A stretch of DNA of 64,000 nt from Scopulibacillus_A cellulosilyticus (GTDB lineage Bacteria; Bacillota; Bacilli; Bacillales; Sporolactobacillaceae): contig NZ_JBHTCO010000020.1 in NCBI RefSeq assembly GCF_042665295.1, forward strand, positions 211,492-275,491, given 5' to 3'. Position numbers and translations under genes: made by a program. Positions within the stretch are counted from its first letter, which is position 1. Every line of letters starts with the position of its first letter. Below, in pieces: positions 26,077 through 34,361 of this stretch. Below the pieces are notes generated by a model. It had not been told where the DNA came from, made no database searches, and was given only the letters and a program-made list of their open reading frames with translations.

Positions 26077-26234
26077 ATAAAGTGAAACTTCCTTCAGTGG
26101 GGGTTTTGTTCATCCCCCACTGATGGTTAGTTGAACAAATCGGGGTGTTAGTGTCCGTTATCTCCCGCCTAAACTTCAGCGCTTAAACTCAAGTTTTGAG
26201 GCGGGAGTTTTACGGACGGTTGCACCGGGATAAA
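26077..26234. repeat. Dispersed structured repeat, copy 3
   Basis: 158 bp, the cleanest copy, in the gap between the L,D-transpeptidase and ytaF. CAGTGGGGG/CCCCCACTG form hairpin 1; CTCCCGCCT/AGGCGGGAG, flanked by CCGT/ACGG, form hairpin 2. It ends CACCGGGATAAA. It differs from copy 2 at only a handful of bases. Confidence 0.92.
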
Positions 26235-26511
26235 AGTAATTATTAAATATTTTTCTCGTGCCATTTCTAAGTTGCTGTTACACAAGTTTCTGTTTTATCT
26301 TTGTAACAGGAAGCGGAAATAAGCCAATAAATATGCATTGGCAAAGGACACCTTATACCCTCTTAAAATCTAAAAAAAAAAACAGTAAAAGGGAGTAAAC
26401 ACTCTATAATAATTTCGGATATTTTTTCAATTTTTGGGGTACATGCAGCTTTACAGCATACCAGCATTTGTAGATTGTTAAATAAATATAATGATATTCC
26501 GGAGGTGAGTA
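26235..26511. other. Intergenic sequence before ytaF with one stem-loop
   Basis: CTGTTACA (26275-26282) and TGTAACAG (26302-26309) form an 8-bp stem with no T run after it. Nothing else is recognised; I saw no Mn riboswitch. Confidence 0.4.
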
Positions 26512-27081
26512 ATGCACTGGATTACTATTATTGTCGTCGGTTTGGCTGCTAATTTAGATAATTTAGGAATAGGTCTTTCTTATGGGGTCAAAAAGACAAA
26601 AATTCCTTTTATGTCAAATTTAATTATAGCGATTCTATCTATGGTTGTTACTTATATTTCTGTGGTTGCCGGAGATTTTGCATCCCAATACATCCCTCCC
26701 TATTTGGCTAATCTGTTAGGAAGTTTCTTATTATGTTTAATCGGTATGTGGACACTTATTTCTAATCAACCCATACGGTCATCTTCTATAGAAAATCCGG
26801 AGAAAGTTGATTGGGATCATAATAATGTCATTTCGTGGAAAGAAGCTGTTTACCTTGGGATGGCCTTATCATTAAATTGTTTAGCAAGTGGAATTGGCAT
26901 GGGAGCTAATGATATTTCGGCTATTTGGGCAACATTTTCAATCGGTCTATTTTCGTTAATAACAATTGGTATAGGGAGTCATTTTGGTTATAGCCTTACG
27001 AAAACTTTTATTGGGAAATACTCAACAATCGTTTCTGGTTCGTTGCTTATTTTAATTGGACTTTATGAAATATTTGCTTAA
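26512..27081 (+). CDS. ytaF: Sporulation membrane protein YtaF (MntP-like fold)
   Basis: A 189-residue integral membrane protein with six predicted helices arranged as two inverted halves, each with a conserved acidic/Asn motif: GLAANLDNLGIGLSYGVKK in the first and ALSLNCLASGIGMGANDIS in the second. This is the YtaF branch of the MntP/LysE-like superfamily; YtaF is a sporulation protein in Bacillus, while MntP exports manganese. A loop of about 30 residues between halves includes charged WDHNN. GGAGGTGA precedes the ATG. Monocistronic, with a terminator after it. Confidence 0.88.
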   Translation: MHWITIIVVGLAANLDNLGIGLSYGVKKTKIPFMSNLIIAILSMVVTYISVVAGDFASQYIPPYLANLLGSFLLCLIGMWTLISNQPIRSSSIENPEKVDWDHNNVISWKEAVYLGMALSLNCLASGIGMGANDISAIWATFSIGLFSLITIGIGSHFGYSLTKTFIGKYSTIVSGSLLILIGLYEIFA

Positions 27082-27118
27082 GAAAATTCTTTAGATATGA
27101 TGGAATCATAAATCCGCA

Positions 27119-27148
27119 AAAAAAAAACAGGCATTTGCCTGTTTTTTT
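27119..27148. terminator. Terminator after ytaF
   Basis: AAAACAGGC pairs with GCCTGTTTT across a three-base loop, with A and T runs on the two sides. Confidence 0.9.
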
Positions 27149-27802
27149 GGGTGAAACCGTTAATACACATTCAAAAACTCCCAACATCCCCCATTACTGA
27201 GTACCCAATATCATGAAATGGCTCACTTTTGATGTGTTCTCTCTGACTAAATTTAATATTGACAAAAACAAAAGACGGGCAAATTCTTTTTGGCTTTGTG
27301 ATATTGCTGTTTTTTTGTTTGATTATAAAATCTATTTTATTTGCTTTCTTAATATTGAACTGTTTGTATTTCTAATCAACAATTTGCTGGTCTGCCGGGA
27401 TTAAACTTTGTGAAAATAAAAAACAAAGAACAAAGAACTATTCTAAACAGAATTAGTGTTAGAGTAGTTCTTTATTTTTTAAATAAGGAATGTAAGGCAT
27501 ATAGAGTTAAAATAGGCAAACAGATTTTTGTTTAAAAATAGAATGTTTTCTTATGAATAGATTATAAAGATATTTGTTCGCAGTTATATTATTTAATTTA
27601 AATTATAAAATAATAACAAAAAGGGGAATTTTCAATCATCCCTTCTCTTCGATCGTTCTTTTATGCCTTTATTTAAATTCATAGTTCATATATAAAAATA
27701 GATTTTTTCGAAATCACTAAATCCATTGAATTTAACCTTTTATACAAAAATTTCCTATTATTTCGACATATACATTTTTATAGGGAAGGAGGCAATTACA
27801 CT
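27149..27802. other. Gene-poor AT-rich region with an internal terminator
   Basis: About 650 bp with no credible coding sequence. A 63-codon frame at 27213-27404 lacks a ribosome site and looks random. The terminator at 27432-27480 implies a transcript ending here, but its gene is not identified. Confidence 0.5.
27432..27480 (+). terminator. Orphan terminator hairpin
   Basis: AAAGAACTA..TCT pairs with AGA..TAGTTCTTT, followed by ATTTTTT. No gene ends just before it. Confidence 0.6.
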
Positions 27803-27834
27803 AAAACTCGACAAGTACCGAGATTTTATTTTTT
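27801..27834 (+). promoter_or_regulatory. Terminator-like leader hairpin before the quinoprotein gene
   Basis: AAAACTCG pairs with CGAG(A)TTTT across an 8-base loop, followed by ATTTTTTT and then the AAGGAGG ribosome site of the next gene. A GGAAGGAGG ribosome-site-like sequence lies just before the hairpin. The arrangement resembles an attenuator, but it could be chance in AT-rich DNA. Confidence 0.4.
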
Positions 27835-27851
27835 TATAAGGAGGCATTGAC

Positions 27852-29789
27852 GTGAAGAGTCTTTTGAAACTGGTTACATTTCTTGTGGTAATAGCCATGG
27901 TGCTATCAGGGTGTCACAACGGTCAGTCCGCTAAACAAAGCAGTACGACCAGTAAGAAAGCCGATAATCAGCAATCGGTGGACAATGGATTTCCAATGTG
28001 GGGTTATAACTTGCAGCATACAAGGCAAGTACCTTATAAGCAAATCACCAAAGATAACGTGAAGAAATTAGGGGTTGTCTGGCAAACCGATTTAACAACG
28101 TTAGATAAGAATACTCCCAGCAGCCAAGAGGATTTCCCGATTATCCAGAATGGTGTGATGTATGTTACAAGTTCACTTAATTATGTATTTGCTCTCGATG
28201 CAAAAACGGGGAAAAAGATTTGGGAATGGAAACCGCCGCAAGAGGTTCTCGATCATATAAAAAAGGTGCACATGAATTCTAATGTTGCCAGCAGGGGTGT
28301 TGCTGTACACAATGGCTATGTATACGTTTTGATCACTGATTGCCGTCTTGCAAAACTTGACGCGAAAACCGGAAAACTCATCAAAATGGTTAACTTTTGG
28401 GATTATTACCCGACTATTAAAATGGAAAACAGAGACTATGAAACGTCTGCTCCAATGTACTTTAACGGAAATATTTATGTTGGCAGCAGCGGCGGTGATA
28501 ATGGCGCTAGAAGTTTTGTCTTGGCTTTTAAAGCTAGTGATTTAAAACCAGCATGGAAAAAGCCATTTTGGACGGTTCCCCCGAGAGGAAAAAGCTGGAC
28601 AAAAGCGAAAAATACAGGTGGAGGCTCGGTTTGGACACCAATGTCGTTCGATCCGGATACTGGATTGATGTATTTTGCCGTAGGAAATCCGTCGCCTGAC
28701 TTTTTTGGGAAAAAGCGCGGCGGAGCCAACCCTTATACGGATTCAATCGTCGCTCTTAACAGCAAAACAGGTAAGCTCGTATGGGTAAATCCGGAAGTTG
28801 AACACGATGTATGGGATTATGATGCTGCCGCTACACCGATGGTAATCAAAGCCAAAGTAAGTGGCAAACAAAGAAAGCTCGTCGTTGAAGGCGGAAAAAA
28901 TGGCAAATGGTATGCCTGGGATGCTAAAACTGGCAAAGCAGTTTATAACGGTATTCCGTTTGTCAAAATTAAGCACACACCGCCTCCTAGCAAAAAAAGT
29001 GAAGCTAAGCTTCAATGGCCGGGAACAGGCGGTGGAGAAAACTATGCTCCAGAGACGTATGATTCTGCTACCAATTATGTGCTAATCCCTGGCATCAATC
29101 AACCATCTCTAGCAGTAGCCGCAAAAGATCAGACAGATATTGAAAAACACAATAATATGTTTCCTGGTACAGAGATTCTTCCTACTCCAAAAGGCGTCGA
29201 GGTTTCCGGAAATGTCACTGCCATTGATGTCAATACCGGGAAAAAAGTCTATGAAAAGAAAACCGCTGACCCTATGCTCGGCGGCCTTACAAGTACAGTA
29301 ACCGGTCTTGCTTTTTATGGAGAAATGGACGGAACATTTAACGCTATCGATATTAAAACAGGAAAAACGTTATGGCACATGAAGAGTGGTGGAGAACAAA
29401 TAAAAATGGCTCCTTCGATTTATATGGATCATGGAAAAGAATATATCGCCATCATTACCGGCGGTACGAAAGTCGTAGTTTATGGACTGGGCGGAAAAGC
29501 ACCCGATAAAGTGGATAATAAAGCAAAATTGGGAAAAACGGATACAACCAAAGAATCAAGTAAAACGGCAAATATTAACCCTCAAAAGGTCTTTGAACAA
29601 AATTGTTCTTCTTGCCATGGGAACAATTTACAGGGAGATTCCGGTCCGAATCTTCAACATGTAGGTAAGACCATGTCAGAGAAAGATATATTAAATCAAA
29701 TTAAAAACGGGAGCAGCCGCATGCCGGCAGGTGTAATTAAAGGAAAAGAAGCAAAAGCCGTTGCGGCCTGGCTTTCTAAAAAGAAATAA
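27852..29789 (+). CDS. PQQ-type quinoprotein dehydrogenase fused to cytochrome c (lipoprotein)
   Basis: A 645-residue exported protein. Lipobox LSGC (Cys21) follows a short signal peptide, so it is membrane-anchored outside the cell. Residues about 45-550 form a quinoprotein alcohol-dehydrogenase-like eight-bladed propeller, with repeats such as VFALDAKTGKKIWEWK, IVALNSKTGKLVW and AIDIKTGKTLWHM. The HDVWDYDAAATP segment matches the active-site Asp region of this family. Residues about 575-645 are a class I cytochrome c with heme motif Cys585-S-S-Cys588-His589 and a Met ligand in SSRMPAG. The expected job is to oxidise an alcohol or sugar and pass electrons to the respiratory chain. Start is GTG after AAGGAGG. 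No PQQ biosynthesis gene is in the window. Confidence 0.88.
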   Translation: MKSLLKLVTFLVVIAMVLSGCHNGQSAKQSSTTSKKADNQQSVDNGFPMWGYNLQHTRQVPYKQITKDNVKKLGVVWQTDLTTLDKNTPSSQEDFPIIQNGVMYVTSSLNYVFALDAKTGKKIWEWKPPQEVLDHIKKVHMNSNVASRGVAVHNGYVYVLITDCRLAKLDAKTGKLIKMVNFWDYYPTIKMENRDYETSAPMYFNGNIYVGSSGGDNGARSFVLAFKASDLKPAWKKPFWTVPPRGKSWTKAKNTGGGSVWTPMSFDPDTGLMYFAVGNPSPDFFGKKRGGANPYTDSIVALNSKTGKLVWVNPEVEHDVWDYDAAATPMVIKAKVSGKQRKLVVEGGKNGKWYAWDAKTGKAVYNGIPFVKIKHTPPPSKKSEAKLQWPGTGGGENYAPETYDSATNYVLIPGINQPSLAVAAKDQTDIEKHNNMFPGTEILPTPKGVEVSGNVTAIDVNTGKKVYEKKTADPMLGGLTSTVTGLAFYGEMDGTFNAIDIKTGKTLWHMKSGGEQIKMAPSIYMDHGKEYIAIITGGTKVVVYGLGGKAPDKVDNKAKLGKTDTTKESSKTANINPQKVFEQNCSSCHGNNLQGDSGPNLQHVGKTMSEKDILNQIKNGSSRMPAGVIKGKEAKAVAAWLSKKK

Positions 29790-29872
29790 CAAACACAGAC
29801 ATTCATCGATCTTTTTCTTCGAATTCGAAGTTATTAGTTTACCGAAAGAATTAATAAATCATCTGTTAAACT

Positions 29873-29898
29873 AAGCCAAAAAATTTGGCTCTTTTTTA
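29873..29898 (+). terminator. Terminator after the quinoprotein gene
   Basis: AGCCAAA pairs with TTTGGCT across a short loop, followed by CTTTTTTATTTT. Confidence 0.85.
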
Positions 29899-30053
29899 TT
29901 TTATAAGGGGTTTCATTAATTTTCATATTTTTATTGTTTCCAACTAGAATATTTTACTTGTACTACGGAAAAGTTAAACGAATTACAAATCGTATAGTTA
30001 AACTCAATAAAGAGGATAGCTAAATCTAAAGTCATTCAAAAGGATTAGATGAA

Positions 30054-31166
30054 ATGCTTGAAAAGGGAAAGATTTCTTCGCTGCAGTTAGGGATTCTCTT
30101 GTTTGAGCTTCAAACAGCAACAGGAGTTATTTCTTTGCCTAGCTCCGCTTATAAATATGCTAAACAGAATCTTTGGATTTCATATATCTTCGCTTCGTTT
30201 GTCTTTTTTATTTTTATATTTGTATACTTCTATTTAAATAAGTATTACCCTAAAAAAACGTTAATTGAATACTGCACAAGCCTCTTAGGAAAATGGATTG
30301 GAAAAACAATTGGCTTTATCTGTCTTTTTTATATCTTTTATGTTTCAACCTTTAATTTAGGGGAATACAGTGAATTTTTAACAATTAACTTTTTCTCTAG
30401 AACGCCTAAGGTTGTGACTATATGTGGTTTAGTTATTGTATGTTGTTTTGCTGTTATAGGCGGCATTGAAGTGATAGGTCGCTGTGCTCAATTTTTTTTA
30501 CCTGTTATCATCATTCTCTTCCTTTTGATGCTGATACTTATTTTACCTGAAGCTAAAGTATTGAATTTATTTCCTGTCTTAGAAAATGGATTTAATACTC
30601 CTTTGAAAGGGGGAATTATATCATCAGCATGGTTTGGAGATAATTTTATTCTTACCTTTTTGTTACCTTATGTTAGTGATTCAAAAAAAGCAAAGAAATC
30701 TGTTATGATCTCGCTGCTCATATCGACATTGACATTGACAACTGTTAGCCTGACTATTCTTATGGTTCTCGGAGAACTTACAGATAAGTTTTTTTATCCT
30801 TTTATTGTAGTTGCCCGCTATATAAGTGTGGCAGACTTCTTAGAACATGTTGAAGCCGCAGTGATGGCTATTTGGATTCTTGGCATGTTTATTAAAATGA
30901 CTTTATTTATTTATGTTTTAACCCTAGGTACTTCCCAATGGTTAAAACTTAATGATTATCGTCCCTTGGTTTTACCTATTGGGTTTTTATTAACCTTTTT
31001 AGAAGTTTGGGTTGACCCTAATCTTGCAACGCTTTTTAAAAATTACAACCCGGATCATATATTTGGCATGTTTCCTAAGTACATTTTTCCAGCTTTCCTT
31101 TTTATCATTGCTTTAATCCGTCATAAATTCATTTCTAACAGAAAAACAAAAGACCATCTTGCTTAA
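30054..31166 (+). CDS. GerAB/GerKB-type spore germination permease (second orphan)
   Basis: A 370-residue membrane protein of the GerAB family with about ten helices. It opens with the family motif KISSLQLGILLFELQTATGVISLPSSAY, the counterpart of the LeuT-like first helix that binds the germinant. It is clearly diverged from the other orphan at 14265 although equal in length. No GerAA or GerAC partner lies nearby. AAGGATTAG precedes the ATG. Its terminator overlaps the last codons. Confidence 0.88.
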   Translation: MLEKGKISSLQLGILLFELQTATGVISLPSSAYKYAKQNLWISYIFASFVFFIFIFVYFYLNKYYPKKTLIEYCTSLLGKWIGKTIGFICLFYIFYVSTFNLGEYSEFLTINFFSRTPKVVTICGLVIVCCFAVIGGIEVIGRCAQFFLPVIIILFLLMLILILPEAKVLNLFPVLENGFNTPLKGGIISSAWFGDNFILTFLLPYVSDSKKAKKSVMISLLISTLTLTTVSLTILMVLGELTDKFFYPFIVVARYISVADFLEHVEAAVMAIWILGMFIKMTLFIYVLTLGTSQWLKLNDYRPLVLPIGFLLTFLEVWVDPNLATLFKNYNPDHIFGMFPKYIFPAFLFIIALIRHKFISNRKTKDHLA

Positions 31167-31184
31167 TAAAATGGTCTTTTTCTT
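31148..31184 (+). terminator. Terminator overlapping the end of the second GerAB gene
   Basis: AAAAGACCAT pairs with ATGGTCTTTT, followed by TCTT. The first arm lies within the last codons of the coding sequence. Confidence 0.85.
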
Positions 31185-31543
31185 AATTCTTTAGGAACTT
31201 CTGCTATCATTGTATAACGAGGCTGTCAGAGTGTGGAGAAACCCTTGATTTTCTCCACATTTTGTTTATTATAAACATTCTTTTTACAAATTGATTTAGA
31301 TATAAGTCAATAAATTAAGTTTCAAGGTTCAAAAAAATGTATCTAAATATCTATTTGAATATAAATAATTAAATAAACAACAGATACTATGTTTAATAAG
31401 TGGGAACCAATTCTCTATAAATGAACCTTATGTCAACTTGACTAAATAGGGATGCATCCCATATTAAAGCCCCTAATATATTTGTATAAAAAAGGAGATA
31501 CACCTGTAATATAGAATGTTATTTTATATTGGAGGCGGACCTA
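31185..31543. other. Intergenic region with a second hairpin
   Basis: No gene seen. TGTGGAGAAA/TTTCTCCACA followed by TTTTG at 31232-31265 is a second terminator-like hairpin behind the germination permease. Confidence 0.55.
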
Positions 31544-32278
31544 ATGAACACTAAATATGATACTGCTTTGGAAATTGTTGCTGAGTCACTAAAAAATGAA
31601 TTTCGAGATGAACTTTTAGGAATCATTCTTGGGGGATCTGTAGCCTATGGCACACCGCTTCAACACAGCGATATTGATGTGTTTGGAGTTGTTCGCGGTT
31701 CTTGGCATCAGCGGCGTGCTTTCGTCGCTGATGATTGTGATGTAGAGCTAATTTTAAGACCAGTACATGCGATTAGAAAGGACTTTAAGAATAATGATAT
31801 GCCTGCAACTATTAATATATTTGCAAATGGGTGTGTGATATACGATGCCGGGGGGATTTTAGATCCACTCATTCAGGAGGCTAAAGAAATCTTAAAACAA
31901 GGCCCAAAAGCAATGAGTCCAAAAGAACAAGTAAAGACTCGTCTCGGACTTGTTGACTTACTTAAGGATACACAGGATTTACTTGAAGTTGAAACACAAG
32001 CAGCTGAATATGTTATGCAAGAAACTTTACGAGAAGCGATTCATGCTTATTACAAGATTCAAAGACTATGGACTGTTAAATCGAAATATCAGCTAAAGGA
32101 TATAGTTGTCCATAATTCCGAACTTTACAAAATGATACTTAATATTTTATCTCAAGAAAATCCAATAAGTGACAGGATCGACATTCTATCAGAGTTGGTA
32201 GATAAAATCCTTGAACCAATTGGCGGACGATTAGGACAACAATGGAAAAGTCCAATAGAGAGACTCGAGAATTCATGA
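31544..32278 (+). CDS. Nucleotidyltransferase-fold protein (Pol beta superfamily)
   Basis: A 244-residue soluble protein. The N-terminal domain has the minimal nucleotidyltransferase signature GIILGGSVAYGTPLQHSDIDVFGVV: the GS helix start and the two metal Asp residues of the DxD. A third acidic position may be in DVELILRPV. The C-terminal half is helical. The start is the ATG after TTGGAGG, five codons inside the longest frame. Relatives include aminoglycoside nucleotidyltransferases and MNT-type toxin-antitoxin enzymes, but no HEPN partner gene is adjacent. Substrate unknown. Confidence 0.8.
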   Translation: MNTKYDTALEIVAESLKNEFRDELLGIILGGSVAYGTPLQHSDIDVFGVVRGSWHQRRAFVADDCDVELILRPVHAIRKDFKNNDMPATINIFANGCVIYDAGGILDPLIQEAKEILKQGPKAMSPKEQVKTRLGLVDLLKDTQDLLEVETQAAEYVMQETLREAIHAYYKIQRLWTVKSKYQLKDIVVHNSELYKMILNILSQENPISDRIDILSELVDKILEPIGGRLGQQWKSPIERLENS

Positions 32279-32317
32279 ATGATTGCATAGGAATAACGTT
32301 AACAATAGGTGTTTTAT

Positions 32318-32350
32318 TATAGGGGTACAGCCAACATTCGTACCCCTATA
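32318..32350. terminator. Hairpin between convergent genes
   Basis: TATAGGGGTAC and GTACCCCTATA form an exact 11-bp stem with an 11-base loop. There is no strong T run on either side, so termination is only likely. It lies between the nucleotidyltransferase gene and the end of the carbohydrate operon. Confidence 0.55.
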
Positions 32351-32371
32351 AATAATATATATCACAAACAC

Positions 32372-32485
32372 CTAAGTAGCTGCCGTGTGTAAATCATGGG
32401 CATCTGGATCAATTGTATTCGTTGCGCTATAAATCGTGTTAATTTCTTTAAGGGGTCCTGACGTCAAAACGCGGATATTATACAT
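32372..32485 (-). CDS. Short 37-residue open frame downstream of the nucleoside hydrolase (remnant or small protein)
   Basis: ATG preceded by AAAGGATTAG, encoding MYNIRVLTSGPLKEINTIYS and ending ..HDLHTAAT. Its composition looks protein-like rather than random. It lies on the operon strand, 95 bp after the nucleoside hydrolase. I do not recognise it. It may be the tail of a decayed gene or a real small protein. Confidence 0.3.
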   Translation of the reverse strand: MYNIRVLTSGPLKEINTIYSATNTIDPDAHDLHTAAT

Positions 32486-32580
32486 AGCATCTAATCCTTT
32501 ACAACATTAGTTAAATTGTATTTATATACACAATAACCTATGAAATTCAGAATCGTTTCCGTACCCATGGTATGATACAT

Positions 32581-33474
32581 TTATAGTTTATTAAAAAGGT
32601 CTTTAAATACTTGATCTCGGTCAATATAATGAACATATCGAATGAAATGTCTTGATGAATCAAAACTCCAGCAGAAATCTTCCGAAACGATTGGGCTGTG
32701 AACAATTGAGCTGGATAGCCAATCTGGATTATTTAAATATCCAATCGTTGAAATATCCCAAATGACCTTCGAAAAGGCAAAATGATCATCACTGTAATTT
32801 TTATAAATTTCATAGAGATACTTGCCGATTTCTCCTTTTTCCGAAATATAATCACGCATTTCGGATAACGTTGTTTTTAAGTGCGACGCCACGCCAAGAC
32901 ATGGGATCAATATAAGCGGAACGCCAGAATTTAAAATTATTCTTGATGCATGAAGATCCTGAAACAGATTAAATTCCTTTGTATCCGGCCAATGCAACGC
33001 ATGACCGCCAAGCCATACAACCACAATTTTTTCAAGGATTTTTGGCTCCATTAAAATAGCTGAAGCTACATTTGTAGGAGCACCAATTGCCACCACATAG
33101 AGAGGGTCATCATCAGATGATGCCATTGCTCTTTCAACAAGATTTTGCGCTGCATCACTTTCCACTGGTGTATTCCCATCCAATAAAAAGGATTCTGAAC
33201 CTTTATAGATAGAGATGTCATCTTTTCCGATGATAGATAAAATATCTTGAATCTCTTTATAACTTTTTTCCATACCGTCTTTCGGCCCAATTGAACGCTT
33301 GTTATAAAAAGGCGCAGCGTAAAATGCTTCAATATCAATTTTTTCCTTTGATTGTAATGCATATATAATAGCGAATTGATCATCAATTTCGTTATACGTG
33401 TCAGTATCCAATACAATACGAACCTTTCCCTTTGGGTGATTAAGACGCTTAATTAATTTTTCTTGTTTTAACAT
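32581..33474 (-). CDS. Inosine/uridine-type nucleoside hydrolase family protein
   Basis: A 297-residue cytosolic protein. The metal-binding N-terminal signature is IVLDTDTYNEIDDQFAI, where the family has DTDxGxDDAxAI. The middle VVAIGAPTNVASAI and late WDISTIG segments also match. The family splits the N-glycosidic bond of ribonucleosides to free ribose. Tyr-Asn-Glu-Ile in the metal loop is unusual for well-studied members, so the substrate may differ. It is the last gene of the carbohydrate operon, behind two permeases, which hints at a glycosidic substrate brought in by that system. Confidence 0.85.
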   Translation of the reverse strand: MLKQEKLIKRLNHPKGKVRIVLDTDTYNEIDDQFAIIYALQSKEKIDIEAFYAAPFYNKRSIGPKDGMEKSYKEIQDILSIIGKDDISIYKGSESFLLDGNTPVESDAAQNLVERAMASSDDDPLYVVAIGAPTNVASAILMEPKILEKIVVVWLGGHALHWPDTKEFNLFQDLHASRIILNSGVPLILIPCLGVASHLKTTLSEMRDYISEKGEIGKYLYEIYKNYSDDHFAFSKVIWDISTIGYLNNPDWLSSSIVHSPIVSEDFCWSFDSSRHFIRYVHYIDRDQVFKDLFNKL

Positions 33475-33501
33475 GTCTATCTCTCCTCTTTCATTTTAAT
33501 G

Positions 33502-34344
33502 TTACTCTTTATTACCTGTATTTGCCAAACCTCTAACAAAGTAACGTTGAAGCGGCATTACTATAAGAATTGGAATAAGAAAAGCAATCACTGTTGCAGC
33601 AAACATTTCATTCCAAATCGTCGCATGTTCCGTTGTAAAATCACTCATTGCCACTTGAATAACTTTGTATTCCTGTGATCTTGTAGCTATAAGCGGCCAC
33701 ATGAAGGATTCCCATTGGGAAATAAAAAGCATTAATCCGGCGCTAATCGTTATAGGCTTACATAAAGGCATAATAATAGTAGTGTAAATCTTCCACCATG
33801 AAGCGCCATCGATTCTTGCTGATTCTATTAATGAGTCTGGCAATTCAATAAAAAATTGCCTGTATAAGAAAATAACAAGACCGTTGGCTACAGCCGGCAC
33901 AATAAGACTATAATATGTATCCACCCAACCTAAATCATTGATAAGGTTGTAAAGCGGTATAGCAATCGCTTCAAAAGGAACCATAAAGCTGAAAAGTACA
34001 ATAGCAAAAAGAATGTTTTTACCTTTAAATTCAAATTTAGCAAATGCAAATGCAGCCATAGACCCGAAAAGTATTCCGAATATGACGGTCAATATTGCCA
34101 CGAAAAATGTGTTAAATAGGACAGTACCAAATCCTCTTTTTGTAAATAAGTTTACATATGCTTCAAATGTTATATGATTTGGAATAAATGTTTTTAAAGT
34201 CACAGGCGCTACGTATTTAAAAATATCATTTAACGGTCTTAAAGAAGACACTAAGGCAAAAAGCAGCGGAAAGACGATGATACAAGCTAATATAATATGA
34301 AAAAAATATATAGTTACTTTTGATGTTCTAGAAGTTTTGTCCAT
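33502..34344 (-). CDS. Carbohydrate ABC permease, MalG type (second cassette)
   Basis: A 280-residue CUT1 permease with six helices. The EAA loop is ESARIDGASWWKIYTTIIMP (about 170-190) and the end is QRYFVRGLANTGNKE. It follows its partner permease by 17 bp. GGGGGAG lies before the ATG. Together with the 34362 permease and the 35274 binding protein it forms a complete importer except for the ATPase. Confidence 0.93.
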   Translation of the reverse strand: MDKTSRTSKVTIYFFHIILACIIVFPLLFALVSSLRPLNDIFKYVAPVTLKTFIPNHITFEAYVNLFTKRGFGTVLFNTFFVAILTVIFGILFGSMAAFAFAKFEFKGKNILFAIVLFSFMVPFEAIAIPLYNLINDLGWVDTYYSLIVPAVANGLVIFLYRQFFIELPDSLIESARIDGASWWKIYTTIIMPLCKPITISAGLMLFISQWESFMWPLIATRSQEYKVIQVAMSDFTTEHATIWNEMFAATVIAFLIPILIVMPLQRYFVRGLANTGNKE

Positions 34345-34361
34345 CGGTTTCTTTCTCCCCC

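Noticed and set aside
15377..26234. The three-copy repeat as a CRISPR array
   Set aside because: Copies are 158-241 bp, kilobases apart, and have no regular spacers.
27213..27404. 63-codon plus-strand frame between ytaF and the quinoprotein gene
   Set aside because: No ribosome-binding site, hydrophobic AT-driven composition, and no recognisable motif; it lies in generally AT-rich spacer.
31544..32278. Nucleotidyltransferase gene as half of a MNT-HEPN toxin-antitoxin pair
   Set aside because: No HEPN-type gene lies on either side; the neighbours are a germination permease and a convergent sugar operon.
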